Shown piece after piece: positions 43,927 through 52,734 of a DNA stretch of 64,000 nucleotides. Origin of the DNA: Porcipelethomonas sp964621265. Its GTDB lineage: Bacteria > Bacillota > Clostridia > Oscillospirales > Ruminococcaceae. The notes below the pieces were generated by a model, which saw only the letters and a program-made list of their open reading frames with translations, was not told the origin of the DNA and ran no database searches. The stretch covers positions 62,001-126,000 of the forward strand of contig CAZULQ010000001.1 in assembly GCA_964621265.1 (NCBI GenBank). The letters are read 5' to 3'. The number at the start of each line of letters is the position of its first letter. Position 1 is the stretch's first letter. The translations under genes were made by a program, and so were the position numbers.

Positions 43927-46137
43927 ATGAAAGAAGTATTAGACAAACTGCGTACCGCGTTTTTGGCAATCCTCGTTGTTATAGCTGTTGCAATGGGACT
44001 TGTAAGACTTATGTCTGTACAGATTGTAAACGGTGACGCATATCTCCAGCAGTCGGAATATATTTCAACATATACACAGACAATCAAGGCGACAAGAGGA
44101 CAGATTGTTGACGCAAACGGTACTCCTATCGTGGAAAATAAGGTCGGCTTCAATGTTATTATTGATGACACATATTTTCCGTCAGACAATGCTGAAGCGA
44201 ATGACGTTATCTATCAGACTCTCAAAATTCTGACTGAATCAGGGCTTGAGTGGAACGAGACAATTCCTGTTACAAGCAGCGAGCCTTATGAGTTTATTAA
44301 GGGACGTGACGCTGACGTTGAAACACTCAGAAGTGAAATCGGCGTTAATGTGTACGCAACAGCAGAAAACTGTATTGACAAGCTGATTGACGACTATGAA
44401 ATTGACCCCGAAAAATATACAGCTGCTGAACAGCGTGTTATTGCAGGTGTAAGATACGAAATGAAGCTGAGAGATTTTTCACTCAGTAATACATTCACAC
44501 TTTGCCAGGACGTTCCTCTTGAAACTGTAACAAAGCTCAAGGAATTAGGAATTATCTTAAAGGGAATTGACGTTACTGAGGACGCTGTCAGAATGATTTC
44601 CGTCGGTGACGTTATTCCTCACGAAATCGGAACAGTCGGCCCTATCTATGCCGAGGAATATGAGGAGCTTAAGAAAAAAGGCTATGCGATGGACGACGTT
44701 GTCGGAAAAAGCGGTATTGAAAAGGCTTTGGAAAGCGAACTCAAGGGTGAGGACGGCGAAAGAACAATAAGTCTTACAAACGGCGAAATAACTTCCGCCG
44801 AAGTCACAAAGGAAGCTAAGGGCGGTCATACTGTTAAGCTTACAATCGACAGCGATTTTCAGCGTGACATTCAGACAATCCTTGTAAACTTTATGGCAGA
44901 CCTCCGCAAAAACTCAATGTATGCGGACGTAAACTGCGGCTCACTTGTTGTACTCGACGTTGAAAGCAATGGTATTCTTGCCATGGCAACAGCACCGACA
45001 TACGACCTTACAGAATATAAGGAAAAATATGAGGAGATTTCAACAGCTGAAAACTACCCCCTTGTAAACCGTGCGACAGACGGTCTTTACCGTCCCGGTT
45101 CAACCTTCAAGACGATTACTGCAACAGCAGGTCTTAACGAGGGTATTATTTCAGGCGAAACGACCTATAACTGTGAGAAAAAATATATATTCTACGATTT
45201 CCCATACGGATGTACAGGATTCCACAACGACATTTCAGTCGCTCCTGCACTTAAGGTGTCATGTAACATCTTTTTCTACGAGCTCGGACGTCGTCTCGGA
45301 ATTGACGCAATTGCAGAATATGCAACAATGTTCAGCTACGGACAGCCGACAGGTATTGAAACAGGTGAAGCTGTCGGATACGTTGCGTCACCTGAAAACT
45401 ATAACAAGCTCGGTATGGACTGGACAGTCGGTCACGTTATCCAGGCGGCTATCGGACAGTCAGAAGTTGCGGTAACACCACTTCAGATGGCAACTGTTGC
45501 TTCAACAATAGCAAACAAGGGCGTAAGATATGAAACGCATCTTGTTGACAGTATCTACGACTATTCAATGACAGACCGGCTTAAAAAGATTGAGCCTGTT
45601 GTTGCGCAGACTATTCCACAGAAAAATGATTATGTTTATGACTATGTAATCAACGGAATGATTCAGGCGTCTGAAAACAACTTCCCTGCTGAATATTCTC
45701 TTTCAAACCTCGGCTTTGACGTTGCAATCAAGACAGGTACTCCACAGAACTGGAGAAACGGTAAGGAAATCACAGACAGCTGCTTTATCGGTTTTGCTCC
45801 TGCTGACAACCCTAAAATCGCTTTTGCAGGTATGGTTGAAGAGGGCGAATATACAAAATATATGATAAGAAGTATTATTCAGACCTATTATAAGCACTAT
45901 TCCGGCGATGACTATTCTGATGTCAAGATAAATTATCTTCAGTATCCGTCAGGTCAGACAGAAAGCAGTATCTCAGATGTTATCCCTGCACCGACTGAAC
46001 CTGCAACAGAGGCCGAAAGTACAGATGAACCACAGGATACCACAGAAGAACAGACGGAAGCACCTGTTCCTGAGGTGACAGAAATGGATATACAGACTCC
46101 ACCGGAAGACGAAACTGAAGCAGCACCGGCAGAATAA
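43927..46137 (+). CDS. mrdA: Penicillin-binding protein 2 (elongasome class B transpeptidase)
   Basis: A class B PBP that crosslinks peptidoglycan during elongation. It has one N-terminal transmembrane helix (about 10-32), a PBP dimer domain and a transpeptidase domain with STFK at residues 392-395, SCN at 445-447 and KTG at 602-604. The C-terminal ~60 residues form an acidic Thr/Pro-rich tail. ATG 43927 lies five bases after GAAAGGA. Position directly after mreBCD identifies it as the elongasome PBP2 rather than a division PBP. Product 736 residues. Confidence 0.93.
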   Translation: MKEVLDKLRTAFLAILVVIAVAMGLVRLMSVQIVNGDAYLQQSEYISTYTQTIKATRGQIVDANGTPIVENKVGFNVIIDDTYFPSDNAEANDVIYQTLKILTESGLEWNETIPVTSSEPYEFIKGRDADVETLRSEIGVNVYATAENCIDKLIDDYEIDPEKYTAAEQRVIAGVRYEMKLRDFSLSNTFTLCQDVPLETVTKLKELGIILKGIDVTEDAVRMISVGDVIPHEIGTVGPIYAEEYEELKKKGYAMDDVVGKSGIEKALESELKGEDGERTISLTNGEITSAEVTKEAKGGHTVKLTIDSDFQRDIQTILVNFMADLRKNSMYADVNCGSLVVLDVESNGILAMATAPTYDLTEYKEKYEEISTAENYPLVNRATDGLYRPGSTFKTITATAGLNEGIISGETTYNCEKKYIFYDFPYGCTGFHNDISVAPALKVSCNIFFYELGRRLGIDAIAEYATMFSYGQPTGIETGEAVGYVASPENYNKLGMDWTVGHVIQAAIGQSEVAVTPLQMATVASTIANKGVRYETHLVDSIYDYSMTDRLKKIEPVVAQTIPQKNDYVYDYVINGMIQASENNFPAEYSLSNLGFDVAIKTGTPQNWRNGKEITDSCFIGFAPADNPKIAFAGMVEEGEYTKYMIRSIIQTYYKHYSGDDYSDVKINYLQYPSGQTESSISDVIPAPTEPATEAESTDEPQDTTEEQTEAPVPEVTEMDIQTPPEDETEAAPAE

Positions 46138-46143
46138 AACTAC

Positions 46144-46171
46144 AGGAGATCCTAAGGGGTCTCCTTTTTAT
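46144..46171 (+). terminator. Terminator of mreBCD-PBP2
   Basis: A nine-pair stem with one G-T pair (46144-46152 with 46157-46165) and a T-run to 46170. It starts six bases after the PBP2 stop codon. Confidence 0.8.
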
Positions 46172-46289
46172 TGTTATAACATGTAGGAACCCACTTGTAC
46201 ACTTTAATGTGTATCGTCAAAACCACCAACAAAACATGGTTCAAATCATTCACATTACACGATTTTTATAATATCTTCTAAAATAGCTT

Positions 46290-46317
46290 TGACTTTTTCG
46301 CATTTTATGGTATAATA
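46290..46317 (+). promoter_or_regulatory. Promoter of the MinD-like gene
   Basis: TTGACT (46290-46295), 16-base spacer, perfect TATAAT (46312-46317) with extended TGG. It lies about 55 bases before the ATG. The region 46172-46289 before it holds no gene that I can see. Confidence 0.78.
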
Positions 46318-46379
46318 TATAGTGAATTATTGAAAAAACAATGATTATTAATTTCTGATTTAGGCGGTGAAATCAACTT

Positions 46380-47114
46380 ATGTCCGAAATTATTGCTTTC
46401 ACCTCCGGAAAAGGCGGAACAGGCAAGTCAACAGTATGTGCAGGCGTCGGAACAGCCCTTGCAAATTCCGGAAAGAAGGTTCTGATAATTGAACTGGACT
46501 TCGGCTTCCGTTGTCTTGATGTGTTTCTGGCAATCAAAAATGAAATAAAATCTGATATTTTTGATTACATATCAGAAAAATGCAGTGCTGAGGAATGTAT
46601 CATAAAGACACAGACAACTCCGAATCTCAGCCTGATACCTGCCCCCTCACATCACATTGGTGAAATTAATCCCGAAAGGATTAAAAAGCTTATAAAAGAG
46701 CATGAAAAACAGTATGATTTCATACTGCTTGATACGGGTGCGGGAATGCAGAAGGAAATAATTGAAACCCTGAAAATCTGCAATAATATAGTCTTTGTTG
46801 TGACCCCTGACCTTATAAGTATGAGGGACGCTTCAAAGCTTTCTGACGAGTTTTACAGATACGGCTGTGAAAATCAGCGGCTTATCATCAATAAAGTCGA
46901 TAGAAAATATATAGAAAACGGAATCGTCAAAAATCTTGACGCAGTTATCACCGAAACCGGTATACAGCTTCTGGGCGTTGTCCCAGATGACAATGAGCTT
47001 TTACTCTTTTACGGACTTGGTAAAAGACTTTCATACAGCTCAGTCGGATATACAACATTCAAAGCCATTGCCGGACGTCTCAGAGGTGAAAATATTCCGC
47101 TGGCTATTTTATAA
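46380..47114 (+). CDS. minD: MinD-like ParA-family ATPase lacking the membrane-targeting tail
   Basis: A deviant Walker ATPase of the MinD group. The signature lysine loop is GKGGTGKST (residues 10-18), followed by ELDFGFRCLD, matching the MinD DxDxGxRNLD region, and LDTGAGM in switch II. Most of the fold to GENIPL aligns with the E. coli MinD end at ERPF. It stops at residue 244, without the C-terminal amphipathic helix that anchors MinD to the membrane. minC and minE are absent on both sides. A different ParA-like role is therefore possible. Confidence 0.8.
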   Translation: MSEIIAFTSGKGGTGKSTVCAGVGTALANSGKKVLIIELDFGFRCLDVFLAIKNEIKSDIFDYISEKCSAEECIIKTQTTPNLSLIPAPSHHIGEINPERIKKLIKEHEKQYDFILLDTGAGMQKEIIETLKICNNIVFVVTPDLISMRDASKLSDEFYRYGCENQRLIINKVDRKYIENGIVKNLDAVITETGIQLLGVVPDDNELLLFYGLGKRLSYSSVGYTTFKAIAGRLRGENIPLAIL

Positions 47115-47149
47115 ATAATATTATAAACTGATATTGAAAGGACAAAATA

Positions 47150-47554
47150 ATGACAATAGCAATCATAGCGCACGATTCAAAAAAAGAACTTATGGTTCAG
47201 TTCTGTATCGCTTACTGCGGTATCCTTTCCAAGTATAACCTTTGTGCAACAGGCACAACAGGCAAGCTTGTAAGCGAAGCGACAGGACTTGAAATCCAGA
47301 GATATTTAAGCGGCTCACAGGGCGGCGGTCAGCAGATTGGTGCAAGAATTTCATGTAATGAAATCGACGTGCTCCTCTTCTTCAGAGACCCGATTAACCC
47401 TAAGTCAAGCGAGCCTAATGACATTAACCTTTTAAGACTCTGCGACGTTCACAACGTTCCTGTTGCAACAAACATTGCAACTGCAGAAGCTCTTATCATG
47501 TCGCTTGAAAGAGGCGACCTCGACTGGCGTGAAATCGGTAATCCACACATCTGA
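47150..47554 (+). CDS. mgsA: Methylglyoxal synthase
   Basis: Converts dihydroxyacetone phosphate to methylglyoxal, a bypass of lower glycolysis under phosphate limitation. The family motifs ATGTTGKLV, SGSQGGGQQIGA and LLFFRDP with the catalytic aspartate are present. Length 134 is typical. It follows the MinD-like gene by 36 bases, an order seen in other clostridia. Confidence 0.95.
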   Translation: MTIAIIAHDSKKELMVQFCIAYCGILSKYNLCATGTTGKLVSEATGLEIQRYLSGSQGGGQQIGARISCNEIDVLLFFRDPINPKSSEPNDINLLRLCDVHNVPVATNIATAEALIMSLERGDLDWREIGNPHI

Positions 47555-47564
47555 TAAACGATTT

Positions 47565-47590
47565 AATCGTCCCTTTTTACGGGGACGATT
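47565..47590 (+). terminator. Hairpin between mgsA and hisS
   Basis: Nine-pair stem AATCGTCCC (47565-47573) with GGGACGATT (47582-47590). The following TTGTGTTG is only a weak T-tail, so it may be a leaky terminator. hisS lies 42 bases beyond. Confidence 0.5.
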
Positions 47591-47631
47591 TGTGTTGATA
47601 AATAAAATTAAGATAATGCGGGGATAAATTC

Positions 47632-48927
47632 ATGGCACTTACAATAAAAAGACCTAACGGTACAGAAGACGTTACAGGCAAGAAAATATGCAAATGGAAC
47701 ACGGTTGAACGAACTGCAAGAGATGTTGCGGATTCATTCGGATTCCACGAAATAAGAATACCTACATTTGAAAATACAGAGCTTTTCCAGCGCTCTGTCG
47801 GCGAAACAACTGACGTTGTACAGAAGGAAATGTACACAGTTATGGCAAAGGAGACAAAGTTCACTCTCCGTCCTGAAGGTACAGCCGGCACAATCAGAGC
47901 AATGCTCCAGAACGGACTGCTCAATGAAGCGCTCCCACAGAAGGCTTATTATATACTCTCCTGCTTCAGACACGAACGTCCACAGGCAGGCAGACTCAGA
48001 GAGTTCCACCAGTTTGGTGTTGAAATGGCTGGAAGTGCGCTTCCTTCAGCCGACGCTGATGTTATCCTTATGGCTCACACAATCATTGAACAGCTTGGCA
48101 TCAGAAATGTTGAACTGAAAATCAATTCAATCGGCTGTCCTAAATGCCGTGCAGAATATCATAAGGCGCTTAAAGAGTATTTTGAAAGCAGAAAGTCTGA
48201 ACTTTGCGATACTTGTCTTTCAAGACTTGAAAAGAACCCTATGCGTATTCTCGACTGCAAGAGCCCTATCTGCTCTGACATCGCAAAGGACGCACCTGTT
48301 ATACTCGATTATCTTTGTGATGAATGTTCAGACCACTTTGACAAGCTCAAGAGCTATCTTACAAATCTGGAACTTGAATTTACAGTTGACCCTAAGATTG
48401 TAAGAGGTCTTGATTACTATACAAAAACAGTATTTGAATTTGTTACAACTGATATCGGCGCACAGGGAACTGTATGCGGCGGCGGCAGATACGACGGACT
48501 TATCGGTCAGCTCGGTGGTCAGGATACTCCTGCACTCGGCTTTGCAATGGGTCTTGAAAGACTTATTCTTACAATGGAAAACCAGGGTGTGGAATTTGAC
48601 GACGACCTTATCTGTGACCTTTACATAGCGCCAATGGACGAGAATGCTGTGCCTTGTGCTATGAACATCGCAAAGGTTCTCAGAAACGGCGGTTTTGTCG
48701 TTGACTTTGATACAGTCGGCAGAGGCCTTAAGGCTCAGATGAAATATTCAAACAAGATTGACGCCAAGTTTACAATGGTACTGGGCGACAATGAAATCAA
48801 CTCAAAGGAAGCCAGACTCAAGAATATGAGAACAGGCGAACAGATTGATATAAAGCTTGACGACGATATTTTAAACAGCTTCTCAAATATCGCCCTTGAT
48901 GATATGTTCAGCCTTGACATCGGCTGA
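47632..48927 (+). CDS. hisS: Histidyl-tRNA synthetase
   Basis: Charges tRNA(His). Class II motif 2 is FRHERPQAGRLREFHQFG, and the HisA motif LDYYTKTVFEF and GGGRYDGL follow; motif 3 is the GFAMGLERL segment. Length 431 is normal. aspS follows after 52 bases, the conserved Firmicute pair. I see no T-box leader in the short upstream gap. Confidence 0.97.
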   Translation: MALTIKRPNGTEDVTGKKICKWNTVERTARDVADSFGFHEIRIPTFENTELFQRSVGETTDVVQKEMYTVMAKETKFTLRPEGTAGTIRAMLQNGLLNEALPQKAYYILSCFRHERPQAGRLREFHQFGVEMAGSALPSADADVILMAHTIIEQLGIRNVELKINSIGCPKCRAEYHKALKEYFESRKSELCDTCLSRLEKNPMRILDCKSPICSDIAKDAPVILDYLCDECSDHFDKLKSYLTNLELEFTVDPKIVRGLDYYTKTVFEFVTTDIGAQGTVCGGGRYDGLIGQLGGQDTPALGFAMGLERLILTMENQGVEFDDDLICDLYIAPMDENAVPCAMNIAKVLRNGGFVVDFDTVGRGLKAQMKYSNKIDAKFTMVLGDNEINSKEARLKNMRTGEQIDIKLDDDILNSFSNIALDDMFSLDIG

Positions 48928-48979
48928 TTTTAGGATACTTAAACTTTCACAGCCGTTTTCGGCGGAATGGAGATAATTT

Positions 48980-50773
48980 ATGGCAGATAATATGAACGGA
49001 CTCAAACGCACTCATTATTGCGGTGAAGTAACACAGGAAGGTCTCGACGTTGTAGTCGGCGGATTTGTTCAGAAAATCCGTAACCTCGGGAACCTCATTT
49101 TCATTGACTTAAGAGACAAGACAGGTATTGTCCAGCTTGCTTTTACTGATACAACAGACAAGAATATCTTTGAAAAGGCAGCAAGCTGCAGAAGTGAGTT
49201 TGTACTCATGGCAAAGGGCGTTTCTGCAAAGCGTTCAAGCATTAACACTGAAATAAAGACAGGTGAAATTGAAATTCTCGTTTCAGACCTTCGCATACTT
49301 GCAAAGGCTCAGACACCTCCTTTTGAAGTTACAAATGAAACAAAGGTAAATGAGGAATTAAGACTCAAATACCGTTACCTTGATTTAAGACGTCAGCCAC
49401 TTCAGCAGAATCTTATCATGCGCCATAAGATTGCAAAGGCGGCAAGAGACTATTTCTATGCAAACGACTTTATCGAAATTGAAACACCGATGATGATGAA
49501 GTCAACTCCAGAGGGTGCACGAGACTATCTTATCCCTTCAAGAGTTCACAACGGAAAGTTCTATGCACTTCCACAGTCACCTCAGATTTATAAGCAACTG
49601 CTTATGATTTCAGGCATGGACAGATATATCCAGCTTGCAAGATGCTTCCGTGACGAAGATTTAAGAGCTGACAGACAGCCTGAATTTACTCAGATTGACC
49701 TTGAAATGTCATTCGTGGACGTTGAGGATATTCTCTCAATGACTGAGGGCTTTATCTCATACCTTTTCAAGGAAGTTCTCGACAAGGAAATTCCTGTTCC
49801 ACTGCCAAGACTCAGCTACAACGAAGCTATGGAGCGTTACGGCTCAGACAAGCCTGACACACGCTTTGAAATGGAAATCCAGGATTTCTCTGATATGGTT
49901 GCAGACTGCGGCTTTGGCGTGTTTGCTGACGCTGTTAAGAACGGCGGTAGTGTTCGTGCAATTGTTGCCAAGAACTCAGCTTCAGTTCTCACAAGAAAGG
50001 AAATCGACAAGCTTACTGAAATGGTAAGAGGCATCGGCGCAAAGGGTCTTGCGTTTGTAAGATGGGTTGATGAAAAGCCTGCATGCTCATTTGCCAAGTT
50101 CTTCTCTGAGGACGAGCTTATGGCTATCCTTGACAGAATCGGCTGTAAGCAGGGCGATACTGCTCTCATCGTTGCTGACAAGAACAAGGTTACACTCCCT
50201 GTTCTCGGTGCACTCAGACTTCACGTTGCCAAGAAGCTTGACATTATCCCTGAGGGACAGTTCAATTTCCTCTGGATTACTGACTTCCCATTCTTCGAAT
50301 ATGACGAAGATTCACAGACATATGTTGCAATGCATCACCCATTCACAATGCCGAATGATGACTGCATTCAGTATCTTGATACAGCACCTGAAAAGGTGTA
50401 TGCCAAGGCTTATGACCTTGTGCTCAACGGCACAGAGCTTTCATCAGGTTCAATCCGTATTACTGACTATGAACTCCAGCAGAAGATGTTCCAGGCTCTC
50501 GGACTTACTGACGAAGAAATCGAAGCCAAGTTCGGATTCCTTGTTGAAGCATATAAGTATGCAGCACCTCCACACGGCGGCTTAGGTATCGGTCTTGACC
50601 GCTTAGCTATGGTTATGCTCGGTGCTGAAAGCCTAAGAGACGTTACAGCGTTCCCTAAGGTTCAGAATGCAAGCGAGCTTATGAGCGAGTGTCCGTCACC
50701 TGTTGATAAGGAAAGCCTTGACGTACTGGGTATTGAAATTGTTAAAAAAGCTGAAGAAGAAACAGAAGAATAA
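48980..50773 (+). CDS. aspS: Aspartyl-tRNA synthetase
   Basis: Charges tRNA(Asp). An N-terminal OB-fold (residues about 1-100) precedes class II motif 2 FRDEDLRADRQPEFTQID and motif 3 GLGIGLDRLAMVMLG, with a bacterial GAD insertion between. Length 597 matches the bacterial type. A GGCGGAATGGAGA region serves as ribosome binding site. A strong terminator ends the hisS-aspS unit. Confidence 0.97.
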   Translation: MADNMNGLKRTHYCGEVTQEGLDVVVGGFVQKIRNLGNLIFIDLRDKTGIVQLAFTDTTDKNIFEKAASCRSEFVLMAKGVSAKRSSINTEIKTGEIEILVSDLRILAKAQTPPFEVTNETKVNEELRLKYRYLDLRRQPLQQNLIMRHKIAKAARDYFYANDFIEIETPMMMKSTPEGARDYLIPSRVHNGKFYALPQSPQIYKQLLMISGMDRYIQLARCFRDEDLRADRQPEFTQIDLEMSFVDVEDILSMTEGFISYLFKEVLDKEIPVPLPRLSYNEAMERYGSDKPDTRFEMEIQDFSDMVADCGFGVFADAVKNGGSVRAIVAKNSASVLTRKEIDKLTEMVRGIGAKGLAFVRWVDEKPACSFAKFFSEDELMAILDRIGCKQGDTALIVADKNKVTLPVLGALRLHVAKKLDIIPEGQFNFLWITDFPFFEYDEDSQTYVAMHHPFTMPNDDCIQYLDTAPEKVYAKAYDLVLNGTELSSGSIRITDYELQQKMFQALGLTDEEIEAKFGFLVEAYKYAAPPHGGLGIGLDRLAMVMLGAESLRDVTAFPKVQNASELMSECPSPVDKESLDVLGIEIVKKAEEETEE

Positions 50774-50779
50774 AAAATT

Positions 50780-50808
50780 AAGGACTGCAATAATGCAGTC
50801 CTTTTTTT
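50780..50808 (+). terminator. Terminator of hisS-aspS
   Basis: Ten-pair perfect stem (50780-50789 with 50794-50803), ATAA loop and T-run to 50808. The convergent YitT gene stops at its edge. Confidence 0.9.
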
Positions 50809-51703
50809 ACTGTGCTTCATTACTTTTAAATATATCTGCAACCTCGCTGATTGTCAGAAACGCCTTAGGGTCAACCGAGTGCACAATGTTTCTCATCTTT
50901 GAAATCTGGAAACGGTTGACAACAAAGTAGACAATAGCCTTTTCAGCATCGGAATATCCGCCTCTTGCCGCTATTATTGTTGTACCTGTTTCAAACGCCT
51001 TAGTAAGTGCCTTACTTATTTCTGTCGGCTTTTCAGTTACAATCATAACCGCCTTTGAATGGTCAATACCTTCAACGATAAAGTCGACAGTTTTAAGCCC
51101 CGCCATGTATGTAACAATCGAATAGAGCGGCAAAATCCAGCTGTTGATTATCAGTCCGCAGGTAACATATAGTATAATATTATAAATCATAACAAATGTG
51201 CCGACTGTGAGATTAAGCTTCTTTGAAAATATTACAGCCATTACTTCAACACCGTCAATAGCGCCGCCATAACGGATTGTCAGACCACTTCCGACACCAG
51301 AGATTATACCGCCGAAAAGAGCGCACAAAAGTAGGTCCTGACCCGCCAGAGGGGACGCCATGCTCACATCAACCGGCAGTATATCAGTAATCAGAAATGA
51401 AACAAGGGAATAAACTATAACTGTAAATATCGAATAGATTGTAAATGAAAGCCCCTGTTTTTTAAGACCAATCAGAAAAAGCGGTACGTTGAGGATTACA
51501 AGGAAAACGGAAAGCGTCAGATACTCAGGTGTAATCTGCGACAACAGAATTGACGTACCGGAAATACCGCTGTCATATAGATTCACTGGAGCAAGGAATA
51601 TCGTTACACCAAAAGCATTAATACAACCCGCAATAAGAAGCAAAAGGAAATTCCTCAGCCTCAGGGCTCTCAGCTCACGGATAACACTTTTTCTTAGTTT
51701 CAT
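50807..51703 (-). CDS. YitT family membrane protein
   Basis: A 298-residue protein with five to six membrane helices in residues 15-205, including the NAFGVTIFLAPVNLYDSGISG and GSGLTIRYGGAIDGVEVM patterns of the YitT_membrane (DUF161) family. A cytosolic DUF2179 domain follows (from about 220), with VEGIDHSKAVMIVTEKP. Function is not known. ATG 51703 is six bases after GAGAGGTG; in-frame upstream codons overlap it. Confidence 0.9.
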   Translation of the reverse strand: MKLRKSVIRELRALRLRNFLLLLIAGCINAFGVTIFLAPVNLYDSGISGTSILLSQITPEYLTLSVFLVILNVPLFLIGLKKQGLSFTIYSIFTVIVYSLVSFLITDILPVDVSMASPLAGQDLLLCALFGGIISGVGSGLTIRYGGAIDGVEVMAVIFSKKLNLTVGTFVMIYNIILYVTCGLIINSWILPLYSIVTYMAGLKTVDFIVEGIDHSKAVMIVTEKPTEISKALTKAFETGTTIIAARGGYSDAEKAIVYFVVNRFQISKMRNIVHSVDPKAFLTISEVADIFKSNEAQ

Positions 51704-51739
51704 TTGCAACACCTCTCAGAATATTGTTATATTATAAAA

Positions 51740-51770
51740 AAATCGTCCCTCACAAAGTAAAGAACGATTT
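51740..51770 (-). terminator. Terminator after tRNA-Arg
   Basis: AAATCGT (51740-51746) pairs with ACGATTT (51764-51770). On the minus strand it is followed by a T-run. It begins 18 bases past the tRNA 3' end and would end the tRNA transcript before the YitT gene. Confidence 0.65.
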
Positions 51771-51787
51771 GTCATGTGTGTTCACAC

Positions 51788-51862
51788 TGGCGCCGACTGG
51801 GGGAATCGAACCCTCAACTAACCCTTAGGAGGGGCTTATTATATCCATTTAACTAAGTCGGC
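51788..51862 (-). tRNA. tRNA-Arg (anticodon CCU)
   Basis: A 75-nucleotide cloverleaf with encoded CCA. The acceptor stem GCCGACT pairs with AGTCGGC, the discriminator base is G. The D-loop has GG, the anticodon loop is CTCCTAA giving anticodon CCT for the AGG codon, and the T-loop is TTCGATT. The T-stem (GAGGG with CCCCC) has one A-C mismatch. The 5' end is only seven bases past the hairpin after rplA. Confidence 0.93.
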
Positions 51863-51868
51863 ATTTCA

Positions 51869-51899
51869 TTAAAGCGGACAGCATAACTGTCCGCTTTAA
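51869..51899 (-). terminator. Hairpin after rplA
   Basis: A 13-pair perfect stem with core AAAGCGGACAG (51871-51881) and CTGTCCGCTTT (51887-51897). No T-run follows on the minus strand; the tRNA begins at once. It may terminate partly, act as an mRNA 3' end, or be a processing site. Confidence 0.55.
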
Positions 51900-51913
51900 A
51901 TCTTTATTTTAAA

Positions 51914-52609
51914 TTATGCACCGTACTTAACTGTTGAAACAGGAACACCAACGCCCATTGTTGATGTAACTGTGCATGACTTAAGGTAAGTACCCTTAGC
52001 AGCAGCTGGCTTAGCCTTAACGATAGCTTCCATAAGTGTTGAGAAGTTTTCGTCGAGCTTAGCAGCACCGAATGATGCCTTGCCGATTGGACAGTGAATG
52101 ATATTTGTCTTATCAAGACGGTATTCAATCTTACCAGCCTTAGCTTCTGTAACGGCCTTAGCAACATCAGGTGTAACTGTACCAGCCTTAGGGTTTGGCA
52201 TTAAGCCTCTTGGACCTAAAACCTTACCGAGACGACCAACGAGACCCATCATGTCAGGTGATGCGATTACAACGTCGAAATCCATCCAGTTTTCCTTCAT
52301 GATCTTATCAACGAGATCCATGCCGCCTACAAATTCAGCGCCTGCTTCCTTAGCAGCGTCGAACTTGTCTTCCTTACAGAATACACAAACTCTAACGTTC
52401 TTACCTGTACCGTTAGGAAGAACAACAGCGCCTCTAACCTGCTGGTCAGCGTGTCTTGAGTCAACACCAAGACGAATGTGCGCTTCAACTGTTTCATCAA
52501 ACTTTGCCTTAGCGTTCTTGCATACTAAATCAAGAGCTTCAGCAGAATCATACTGCTTTGAGCTGTCAACAGCCTTGCAGCTTTCAATATATTTCTTGCC
52601 GTGTTTCAT
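51914..52609 (-). CDS. rplA: 50S ribosomal protein L1
   Basis: A 231-residue L1 protein of the ribosomal stalk base. It contains VEAHIRLGVDSRHADQQVRG, GGMDLVDKIM and PNPKAGTVTPDV, all family-conserved. It ends the rpmG-secE-nusG-rplK-rplA cluster. The usual rplJ-rplL genes do not follow. Confidence 0.98.
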   Translation of the reverse strand: MKHGKKYIESCKAVDSSKQYDSAEALDLVCKNAKAKFDETVEAHIRLGVDSRHADQQVRGAVVLPNGTGKNVRVCVFCKEDKFDAAKEAGAEFVGGMDLVDKIMKENWMDFDVVIASPDMMGLVGRLGKVLGPRGLMPNPKAGTVTPDVAKAVTEAKAGKIEYRLDKTNIIHCPIGKASFGAAKLDENFSTLMEAIVKAKPAAAKGTYLKSCTVTSTMGVGVPVSTVKYGA

Positions 52610-52628
52610 TATAAATCCTCCATATTAA

Positions 52629-52687
52629 GTGGTAATACCGGACAGCTTAAGTCGCTTGAATCCGGTTAGCGGAAATTTCCTCCCACC
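52629..52687 (-). promoter_or_regulatory. Structured spacer between rplK and rplA, possible L1-type control site
   Basis: On the minus strand GTGG (52683-52686) can pair with CCAC (52629-52632) around an inner stem ACCGGA (52661-52666) with TCCGGT (52637-52642). A GGAGGAAA lies on the 5' side. L1 is known to repress its own operon by binding mRNA that mimics its rRNA site; this spacer could play such a role. No direct evidence here beyond the pairing. Confidence 0.4.
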
Positions 52688-52734
52688 ATTTCGGAAAACA
52701 AAAGTTTATTTAAAGCTTTCGTATCCGTCAGGTA

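Noticed and set aside
47555..47631. Possible T-box leader for hisS
   Set aside because: Only 77 bases are available and no AGGGTGGNACCGCG-like T-box core is present; the hairpin is better seen as a weak terminator.
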